DNA from: a virus
IMG/VR virus record: IMGVR_UViG_3300044641_006339
Span: 1 to 33,170 of that record
Direction: 5' to 3' (one strand)
Length of the DNA: 33,170 bases
Position 1 is the stretch's first letter. Each line of letters starts with the position of its first letter. Under the pieces are notes generated by a model. That model had not been told where the DNA came from. It made no database searches and saw nothing but the letters and a program-made list of their open reading frames with translations. Made by a program: the position numbers and the translations under genes. Positions 28,492 to 33,170 of this stretch are shown here, piece by piece.

Positions 28492-28715
28492 GTGCGTGCA
28501 GGTCATGCCGGGTGGCGCTGCCGGCTGGTTCAGCCGCGGCCTACTGCCGTTCCTGCGCGTCAAAGGCCGGGTGGAGTTCGCTCAAAACGCCGCAGGTTGT
28601 CAGCTACTGCGAGCTGTGTGGACGCGCCCACGTCGGACACTGGGAGTGCATCCAACGCGCCGAGCGGTCCGCCGAGGATGTGCGGCTGTGGCTCTACGAG
28701 GGGACGGAGCCATGA
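28488..28715 (+). CDS. Small double zinc-finger protein
   Basis: The protein has 75 residues. Metal-binding pairs are CRSC (about 4-7) with CRSC (20-23), and CELC (41-44) with His48, His51 and Cys54 (GRAHVGHWEC). This suggests two small zinc sites. It might bind nucleic acid or a host protein. No family was recognised. The GTG start overlaps the replication gene stop (GTGA). Cysteine makes up nearly one tenth of the protein, far more than in the virion genes. Confidence 0.65.
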   Translation: MSACRSCRVALPAGSAAAYCRSCASKAGWSSLKTPQVVSYCELCGRAHVGHWECIQRAERSAEDVRLWLYEGTEP

Positions 28716-29146
28716 GCGACAAGCACGTGGTGGCGGCGCTTCAGCGCAGCGTGGCTGACCTAGAGTTGCGACTGCTCGAGATGGCCCGCGAGCGGGACGA
28801 AGCCTACGACGACCGGCGCCGGGCGCGTGCGGAGCGCGATCTGGTGCGTTCGGCCTGGGAGGGCGCGGAGGCTTCGCTGGTCGCCGAATGCGAGCACTCC
28901 GAGCGGCTGCGCCGCGAGGCAGCAGAGCGGCACGACGAGCTGCGAGCAGAAATCGAGGACCTCCGCTCCTGCCTGGCGGCGATGCGGGAAACCAGCCGCG
29001 CGACGATGCGGGTCATTGCAGAGGGCCAGCGGGAGGTGTGCGCGCTGCATCTCTGTCCCAAGGTGCCGCATTCGGCCTGCAGCGATTTTCACTGCGAGGC
29101 CGGGGTAGTGCGCGACACGCCGCTGGTGACGGAGGGCGAGTTATGA
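28712..29146 (+). CDS. Coiled-coil protein with Cys-rich end
   Basis: The protein has 144 residues. Residues 1-105 form a nearly continuous, highly charged coiled coil (LQRSVADLELRLLEMARERDEAYDDRRRARAERD...). The end has 'VCALHLCPKVPHSACSDFHCEAG', with Cys and His spaced as in a zinc site. No family was recognised; such proteins in early phage operons are often host-interacting. The ATG at 28712 overlaps the upstream stop (ATGA); the longer frame from 28367 crosses the replication gene. Confidence 0.65.
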   Translation: MSDKHVVAALQRSVADLELRLLEMARERDEAYDDRRRARAERDLVRSAWEGAEASLVAECEHSERLRREAAERHDELRAEIEDLRSCLAAMRETSRATMRVIAEGQREVCALHLCPKVPHSACSDFHCEAGVVRDTPLVTEGEL

Positions 29147-29382
29147 GGGCCAGCAGCGGACATTGCCGCCTGGTCCTCGAGGCCCGCGGCCTGTTAGTGG
29201 CGGTCTATGTCTCGGCCGCCTCTGAGTCGCGGCCCGGCTGGCATTGGTGGCTTTCGTTTGACGAGTCCGCGGCCGCCATCGACGGCGCGGCATACGGGAC
29301 CGAGGCCACTTGGGCACAGGCCTACCGCGCCGCGTGGCGGGCGGCCTGTCGGGTTAAGCGGCGGAAAGGGGCGCGGCCATGA
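29143..29382 (+). CDS. Hypothetical small protein
   Basis: The protein has 79 residues. A beta-rich start (HCRLVLEARGLLVAVYVSAAS) precedes 'GWHWWLSFDESAAAIDGAAYGTEATWAQAYRAAWRAACR', an aromatic-rich segment and helix that resembles single-domain small phage proteins with a strand-helix layout. It has a basic tail. No family was recognised. It is coupled on both sides by 4-nt overlaps. Confidence 0.6.
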   Translation: MRASSGHCRLVLEARGLLVAVYVSAASESRPGWHWWLSFDESAAAIDGAAYGTEATWAQAYRAAWRAACRVKRRKGARP

Positions 29383-29588
29383 CGCCCGTGGAACTCGACG
29401 CCTGGCGCGTGGCCGCCTCCCGTCTGCTGTGCCTGCGGCACGTCGCGGAGAACGTGCCGGACGCCACCGAGGACGAGGTAGAGGCCGTGGTGATGTTTCA
29501 GCGCTGCGACCTCTGCGAGTCGCTGGTGGTGGCTCGCTGGACGCCTAGCAGGCAGCGGGCGGCAGAAGCCCAGGAGGACCCGCCGTGA
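29379..29588 (+). CDS. Small CxxH/CxxC protein
   Basis: The protein has 69 residues. Cys18 and His21 (LLCLRH) with Cys43 and Cys46 (QRCDLC) make a plausible single zinc site around an acidic helix (PDATEDEVEAVVMF). No family was recognised. It starts ATGA over the previous stop and ends in a GTGA overlap with the next gene. It belongs to the run of metal-binding microproteins in this operon. Confidence 0.6.
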   Translation: MTPVELDAWRVAASRLLCLRHVAENVPDATEDEVEAVVMFQRCDLCESLVVARWTPSRQRAAEAQEDPP

Positions 29589-29803
29589 GCCGCGCCGTGC
29601 GTCCAACAACGACGCCGTGCCCGTCGTGCGGCGCCCTCGTCCGCACGCTCGAGCCGGTGCCCCGAGAGCATCCGCCCGCCGCGTGTGTCGTCTGCACTCG
29701 TCCCCTTCCCTACCAGGGCCGCGGGCGCCCTCGGCGCTGGTGTCCTGAGTGCCGCCGCATCCGCAGCCGTTTCCGCATCTCTGACTCGGAGTTCGACCTG
29801 TGA
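29585..29803 (+). CDS. Zinc microprotein with GRPR motif (paralogue 1)
   Basis: The protein has 72 residues. CPSC (12-15), CVVC (about 35-38) and CPEC (about 53-56) could hold one or two zinc ions. 'YQGRGRPRRWCPECRRIRSR' contains an AT-hook-like GRPR directly before the last Cys pair. The next gene has the same order: CxxC, CxxC, GRPR/K, xPEC, Arg-rich tail. They therefore look like diverged tandem copies. Nucleic-acid binding is a reasonable guess, not proven. It starts with GTG. Confidence 0.7.
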   Translation: MSRAVRPTTTPCPSCGALVRTLEPVPREHPPAACVVCTRPLPYQGRGRPRRWCPECRRIRSRFRISDSEFDL

Positions 29804-29997
29804 AGTCCAAGCCCTATTGCCCCACCTGTAACCGACGCCTTCACAAGCTGACGGCGAAGCCGGCGCGCTGCCTCGTCTGCAAGAAGCCCGTTGTCGGCCT
29901 CGGCTTCGGGCGGCCGCGCAAGCTGCACCCGGAGTGCCGCAACGTGCGCCGCAAGGTGTACCGCCGCAAGGCGCGGGGCGCGGAGGTGGCACCGTGA
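29800..29997 (+). CDS. Zinc microprotein with GRPRK motif (paralogue 2)
   Basis: The protein has 65 residues. CPTC (7-10), CLVC (24-27) and HPEC (43-46) align with the Cys pairs of the previous protein, with His replacing the first Cys of the last pair. 'FGRPRKLHPECRNVRRKVYRRKARG' keeps the GRPR/K core and the basic tail. It is more compact and more basic (Lys-rich) than paralogue 1. The GTG start overlaps the preceding stop, and its own end overlaps the next GTG. Confidence 0.7.
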   Translation: MKSKPYCPTCNRRLHKLTAKPARCLVCKKPVVGLGFGRPRKLHPECRNVRRKVYRRKARGAEVAP

Positions 29998-30257
29998 TTC
30001 TGACCGACGCGGACCATCTGCGTGAGGCGCTTGAGCTGGTGCGCCAAGAGCGAGACATAGCGCGGGCGGCGGTGCTGCCCGTCGTAGAGCAGGCCGACCG
30101 GCTTGAGCGCGAGCGCAACTACTGGCGGGCGCTGGCAACGACAGCGGCCGAGCGACAGCGCCAGGCCTGCGCGGACTACATGGCGGAGGAGCGCTGGTAC
30201 ACAACTCTCGCGTGCCTGTCGGCGCCGCTGGTTACGGACAGGAAGGGCGAGCCGTGA
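29994..30257 (+). CDS. Hypothetical coiled-coil protein
   Basis: The protein has 87 residues, nearly all helical: 'DADHLREALELVRQERDIARAAVLPVVEQADRLERERNYWRALATTAAERQRQA' in pattern. Such short coiled coils are common next to replication and Nin-like genes. No family was recognised. The GTG at 29994 is fixed by 4-nt coupling; a longer frame from 29934 overlaps the zinc microprotein. Confidence 0.6.
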   Translation: MILTDADHLREALELVRQERDIARAAVLPVVEQADRLERERNYWRALATTAAERQRQACADYMAEERWYTTLACLSAPLVTDRKGEP

Positions 30258-30505
30258 CGGAGGCGGTCCGAAAGAGGCTCGAGCGCGCTGCCCTGGCAGC
30301 GCACGCGGCCAAAGAGGAGCGCGTTACGGTTGCGACCGGGGCGCTGGTGGAGCTGCTCGCCGCGGTGCAGGACGTAGCCGTCATCCGTCGACTGTGCGGC
30401 CTTGCGGCCACGTGGGTCGGCGTCGAGCCGGTGTCCGACATTGGCGCGCGTTCGGTAGGTGTGCTGCGGCGGCAGCTGTGGGACGTCCGAAAGGGGCGGC
30501 TGTGA
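30254..30505 (+). CDS. Hypothetical small helical protein
   Basis: The protein has 83 residues. Helix 'EAVRKRLERAALAAHAAKEERVTVATGALVELLAAVQDVAVIRRLCGLAATWVGVEP' in pattern, with a short basic end. No motif is identifiable. It is coupled to both neighbours by GTGA overlaps and sits directly before the Holliday junction resolvase gene. Coding is supported mainly by the unbroken chain of overlapping starts and stops. Confidence 0.55.
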   Translation: MTEAVRKRLERAALAAHAAKEERVTVATGALVELLAAVQDVAVIRRLCGLAATWVGVEPVSDIGARSVGVLRRQLWDVRKGRL

Positions 30506-30882
30506 GGCTCTCCCTGCCCTACCCGCCGAGCGTGAATCGCATTTGGAGGGTCTTTCGGAATCGCATCATCAAGTCAGCCGAGGGGCGGGCCTACTCGGCG
30601 CGCGTCCAGACGACTGTGGCGCTGCTGGGTTTGCGTCCGCTGGACGGGCCGGTGTCCGTGACGGTGGCCGCCTACCGGCCAGCGCGCCGCGGCGACTTGG
30701 ACAACGTGCTGAAGGCTGGGCTGGACGCCCTCAACGGCGTTGCCTGGGGCGACGACTCCCAGGTGGTCGAGCTGCACGCGGTCCGGTTTGACGACAAGGC
30801 AAGCCCGCGCCTGGAGGTGACGGTGTGCGCGGCCGGCGAGGTTACGCGGTGCCCGGCGTGCGGCGGTGTGGCGCGGCCGTGA
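30502..30882 (+). CDS. rusA: RusA-family Holliday junction resolvase with Cys-pair tail
   Basis: The protein has 126 residues. It starts 'LSLPYPPSVNRIWRV', the usual RusA opening (lPyPPs.N..wR). It has the catalytic acidic cluster in 'RRGDLDNVLKAGLDALNGVAWGDDSQV': Asp65, Asp67, Asp75 and Asp84/85. The dimeric enzyme cuts four-way DNA junctions, helping to resolve replication or recombination intermediates before packaging. The C-terminal ~18 residues add 'CAAGEVTRCPACGG', three Cys not found in standard RusA as I know it. The GTG at 30502 overlaps the upstream stop. It is followed by the sigma-like gene. Confidence 0.88.
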   Translation: MRLSLPYPPSVNRIWRVFRNRIIKSAEGRAYSARVQTTVALLGLRPLDGPVSVTVAAYRPARRGDLDNVLKAGLDALNGVAWGDDSQVVELHAVRFDDKASPRLEVTVCAAGEVTRCPACGGVARP

Positions 30883-31565
30883 CCACTCGCTCCCTGGCCA
30901 GCCTATGCGCCGCCCGTATCCGCGAGCTGCGCGCGGCTGGCAGGGACGCACGCGCCGAGGAAGGGCGGCTGTTGCTGCTGCTCGAGCCGTGGCTACGGCG
31001 CGAGGCAGGCAAGTTCCGCAATGCAGCCGGGACGGTCCAGTGGGACGACCTCATCCAAGAAGCATCCTTGCGGGCGCTGCGGGTGTGCGACGGCTACCGG
31101 CTGGAGGCTGGCGACTTCAACGTGGTCGCCTTCCGCCCGGTGCGGCGGGCGCTGCGGGACTATGTGGGCGCGCACGGGCTGGACGTTCGGCCCAGCTACC
31201 ATGCCAGGCGTGGCAGGGGCCGACCCAAGGTGGGGCGGTGCGAGGTGGTGCAGGTAGATGGCGAGGCGTCGGGCGGCACTGAGTGGGCGCACCCGGAGGC
31301 TCTGCTCGCCGAGGGGCTGGAGCTGCGCCAGGTACGGCGGGCAGTGCGTGGGCTAACGCTTCATCATCGGCAGCTAATCGAGGCGGCGTTCGGGCTGGCC
31401 GGTGCGCGGCAGACGTCAGCTCGAGGGATGGCGCAAGAGATGGGAATCGGGCGGCGCCAAGTGGACGCGCAACTGCGCGAGGCGCTCGAGGCGCTGCGGC
31501 TGGTGCTGGTGCGGAAGGGGCGGCGGACGCCGTGGAAAACAAACAACGAAAGGTCACAAACATGA
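30879..31565 (+). CDS. Sigma-70-family factor, candidate late gene regulator
   Basis: The protein has 228 residues. Residues about 33-96 resemble sigma region 2: 'LLLLEPWLRREAGKFRN', then 'WDDLIQEASLRALRVCDGYRLEAGDFNVVAFRPVRRALRDYV', matching the DLIQEG...A...F....F..YA...IR.ai..Y pattern. A basic stretch (about 102-118) replaces region 3. Residues about 150-210 resemble region 4: 'LTLHHRQLIEAAFGLAG' and the HTH 'TSARGMAQEMGIGRRQVDAQLREALEALRLVL' in pattern. No region 1.1 is present. It lies after the resolvase gene, the place of the late regulator Q in lambda. It may recognise the repeated late element. The GTG at 30879 overlaps the RusA stop. Confidence 0.82.
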   Translation: MTTRSLASLCAARIRELRAAGRDARAEEGRLLLLLEPWLRREAGKFRNAAGTVQWDDLIQEASLRALRVCDGYRLEAGDFNVVAFRPVRRALRDYVGAHGLDVRPSYHARRGRGRPKVGRCEVVQVDGEASGGTEWAHPEALLAEGLELRQVRRAVRGLTLHHRQLIEAAFGLAGARQTSARGMAQEMGIGRRQVDAQLREALEALRLVLVRKGRRTPWKTNNERSQT

Positions 31566-32818
31566 GTGAGACACTTAGGCTGGAGCATCTCCTGCTGTCC
31601 GCGCTGACTCCGGCGCAGCGCAACCCAAAGAATCACGCCCTGCCCGCGCTGCGGGACTCCATCGGGCGCTTTGGCTACGTGGAGCCCATCGTGCTGGACG
31701 AACGCACCGGGCGCCTCGTCGCGGGCCACGGGCGGGCCAAGGCGCTGTCGCTGATGAAGGCCAAGGGCGGCAAGCCCCTGGCTGGCGTGGCCGAGAAGGA
31801 CGGCGAGTGGCTGGTTCCAGTGATGCGCGGGTGGGCCAGCCGCAGCGACCAGGAGGCCGAGGCTTACCTGCTGGCGTCCAACCAGTTGACGGTGGCGGGC
31901 GGGTGGGACGAGGGGCCGCTGGCTGAGTTGGTGAGGGAGTTGGCCGACGCGCAGGCGTTGGAGGGCACCGGCTTTGACGCCGAGGCGCTGGAGAAGCTGC
32001 TGGGCGAGGCGGCGGGCACCAATGGCAACACCGACCCGGACGAGGTGCCCGAAGAGCGTCCCACCGATATCAAGCTGGGGGACATGTTCCGCCTGGGCGA
32101 CCACCTGCTGATGTGTGGGGACTCCACCAAGGCCGAGGACGTGGACCGCCTTATGGGTGGGGCGCTGGCAGACATCTGCTGGACGGATCCGCCGTGGAAT
32201 GTGAACTACACCGGGAAGACGAAGGCCAAGCTGAAGATTGCCAATGACAACCTCGGCAGCGCCTTCCCGGCGTTTTGCACAGACTTCTCCGAGCAGATTG
32301 TCCGCGTGCTGAAGCCGGGAGGTCTTGTTTACCTCGCCATGAGCACGTCCGAGTGGGCCGTCATCGACACCACACTGAAGGCTTCCGGTCTCAAGTGGAG
32401 CACCACCATCATCTGGGCTAAGGACTCGCTTGTCCTGTCGCGCAAGGACTACCATCCACAATACGAGCCGCTCTGGTACGGATGGAAGGACGGTGCCGCG
32501 CGCCTCTGCCCGCTCGAGGACCGCACGCAGTCGGACCTCTGGAGCATCCCAAGGCCGAAGCGCAGCGAGGAGCACCCAACCATGAAGCCGGTGGAGCTGG
32601 TGGCACGCGCGCTCGCCAACAGCAGCAAGCCGGGGGCGCTGTGCTTCGAGCCTTTCTCGGGTAGCGGCACCACGTTGCTGGCGTGCGAGAAGATGGGCCG
32701 CGCCTGTCGTGCCATCGAGCTGGGGCCAAAGTACGTTCAGGTCGCTATCGACAGGTGGGAGGCCTTCACCGGCCGCAAGGCAGAGAAGGTCCAGGACAGT
32801 GCCACGCCTGCAAACTGA
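31562..32818 (+). CDS. ParB-domain DNA adenine methyltransferase
   Basis: The protein has 418 residues. The N-terminal ~110 are a ParB-like nuclease domain ('DSIGRFGYVEPIVLDERTGRLVAGHGRAKAL' in pattern, residues 32-62). Residues about 185-418 are a beta-class amino-methyltransferase: motif IV DPPW at 209-212 (DPPWNVNY) precedes motif I FEPFSGSGTT at 362-371. It should transfer methyl groups to adenine (or cytosine N4) in phage DNA, protecting it from restriction. The ATG at 31562 overlaps the sigma stop. The leader is A-rich with AAAGG 9 nt before the start. The phage DNA has many CTCGAG sites, a possible target. Confidence 0.9.
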   Translation: MSETLRLEHLLLSALTPAQRNPKNHALPALRDSIGRFGYVEPIVLDERTGRLVAGHGRAKALSLMKAKGGKPLAGVAEKDGEWLVPVMRGWASRSDQEAEAYLLASNQLTVAGGWDEGPLAELVRELADAQALEGTGFDAEALEKLLGEAAGTNGNTDPDEVPEERPTDIKLGDMFRLGDHLLMCGDSTKAEDVDRLMGGALADICWTDPPWNVNYTGKTKAKLKIANDNLGSAFPAFCTDFSEQIVRVLKPGGLVYLAMSTSEWAVIDTTLKASGLKWSTTIIWAKDSLVLSRKDYHPQYEPLWYGWKDGAARLCPLEDRTQSDLWSIPRPKRSEEHPTMKPVELVARALANSSKPGALCFEPFSGSGTTLLACEKMGRACRAIELGPKYVQVAIDRWEAFTGRKAEKVQDSATPAN

Positions 32819-33101
32819 CAGGCCCGGGGCGTGCGCGGCCTGCGGCGGGCCTATCGAGCGCGGCGAGGTCATCGAATATCAGCTAGCGGTGGGGGCGCGG
32901 CACCTGACGTGTGTGGACCGGCCCGCGGCCCTGCGGCGCAACCGATACCGGACGGCGTGCGGGCTGTGTGGCCTGGTGCTGCGCCCTGGCGAGGGGCTGT
33001 TGTCAGTGGCCGAAACGGCCGCCCAAAGCACCTACGAGCGCGAGTGGCGGGCCGTCTGCGCTGACGCAGGGGCCTGTGACGCGCGGATCCGGGGCGGGTA
33101 G
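32799..33101 (+). CDS. Small zinc-binding protein, last gene of early operon
   Basis: The protein has 100 residues. 'CAACGGPIERGEVIEYQLAVGARHLTCVDRP' gives a CxxC...HxxC site (about 11-42), and 'TACGLCGLVLRPGEGLLSV' with 'AVCADAGAC' gives a second. The fold looks like two treble-clef or LIM-like fingers ('aCggC...i..Ge......ga.H..C'). The function is unknown; HNH endonucleases often sit here in other phages, but no HNH catalytic motif is visible. The start is probably GTG at 32799, overlapping the methyltransferase end by 20 nt. A longer frame from 32709 is less likely. Confidence 0.6.
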   Translation: MPRLQTDRPGACAACGGPIERGEVIEYQLAVGARHLTCVDRPAALRRNRYRTACGLCGLVLRPGEGLLSVAETAAQSTYEREWRAVCADAGACDARIRGG

Positions 33102-33170
33102 GAGGGGCGCCGCGGCGGCAACAGGCCCCCCCCACCCAAGAGTTCCGCAGGGTTGGCCAAATTTGTACTG
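33102..33170. other. Non-coding right end
   Basis: These 69 nt hold a GC-rich inverted patch (GCGCCGCGGCGG), a run of eight C (33126-33133) and the palindrome TTGGCCAA (33153-33160). Nothing codes here. If the genome is circular in the cell, this joins the 129 nt upstream of the terminase to make a ~200-nt gap suited to a packaging site. Across that junction CCAAA (33157-33161) faces TTTGG (3-7 of the window). Confidence 0.35.

Noticed and set aside
31364-32872. 502-codon minus-strand frame opposite the methyltransferase
   Set aside because: The plus strand has clear ParB and DPPW/FSGSGTT motifs in a coupled gene; the reverse frame is a shadow.
33126-33133. C8 run at the right end as a phase-variable switch
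   Set aside because: It lies outside any gene and near no recognisable promoter, so no effect on expression can be argued.
1-33170. CRISPR array or insertion sequence
   Set aside because: No regularly spaced identical repeats with unique spacers and no transposase or terminal inverted repeats were seen; the only close repeats are the iterons and coding repeats.

Overview
The window reads as an essentially complete temperate siphovirus genome of about 33 kb. GC content is high (about two thirds, by eye), genes are tightly packed and GTG/TTG starts are common. It carries an HK97-type head module, a lambda-type long non-contractile tail module, a lysis cassette, an integrase and a recombination/replication/regulation region. 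No rRNA, tRNA or chromosomal housekeeping gene is visible. The integrase sits in the middle and both edges fall in the gap upstream of the terminase, so this is the order of a virion or circularly permuted genome rather than a prophage cut at attL/attR. Composition, the abundance of CTCGAG sites beside an adenine methylase gene, and the protein styles suggest a myxobacterium or other high-GC proteobacterial host. That host call is inference only.

Layout. (1) 130-9950, plus strand: small and large terminase, portal, a possible small gene, prohead protease with an added zinc ribbon, major capsid, connectors, a tail-terminator-like protein, two small proteins and a trimeric fibre. (2) 10042-18922, plus strand: HK97 gp10-like protein, two tail-tube-like proteins, a G/T tail chaperone pair apparently joined by a +1 frameshift, tape measure, distal tail protein and a large tip/spike with an S74 self-cleaving chaperone. 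(3) 18983-20587, plus strand: lysis cassette (membrane/coiled-coil protein, M15 endolysin, holin candidate, spanin-like protein). (4) 24234-20646, minus strand: leftward operon with a RecT-type annealing protein, a Cas4/RecB-like nuclease, an HTH protein and a second murein hydrolase, driven from a TTGACA promoter overlapped by repeated CGYACAAC sites. (5) 24418-25231, plus strand: a putative regulator and an excisionase-like HTH protein; then the minus-strand integrase. (6) 26367-33101, plus strand: one long overlapping early operon with a winged-helix protein, a replication protein containing an iteron cluster, about ten very small proteins (many with paired Cys/His), a RusA resolvase, a sigma-70-like factor, a ParB-methyltransferase fusion and a final zinc protein.

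How the parts may work together. The most interesting observation is a near-identical ~20-bp element immediately upstream of three late genes (terminase small subunit, prohead protease, gp10-like gene). One copy lies directly after a strong terminator. At the distal end of the early operon, where lambda-like phages keep the late regulator Q, lies a gene for a small sigma-70-family protein. I propose that this phage sigma factor switches on late transcription from the repeated element, perhaps giving nearly leaderless mRNAs. Other points of interest are a lambda-like origin inside the replication gene (four iterons spaced exactly 11 bp), the +1 tail-chaperone frameshift, an integrase lacking several canonical catalytic residues, and the cluster of zinc microproteins.
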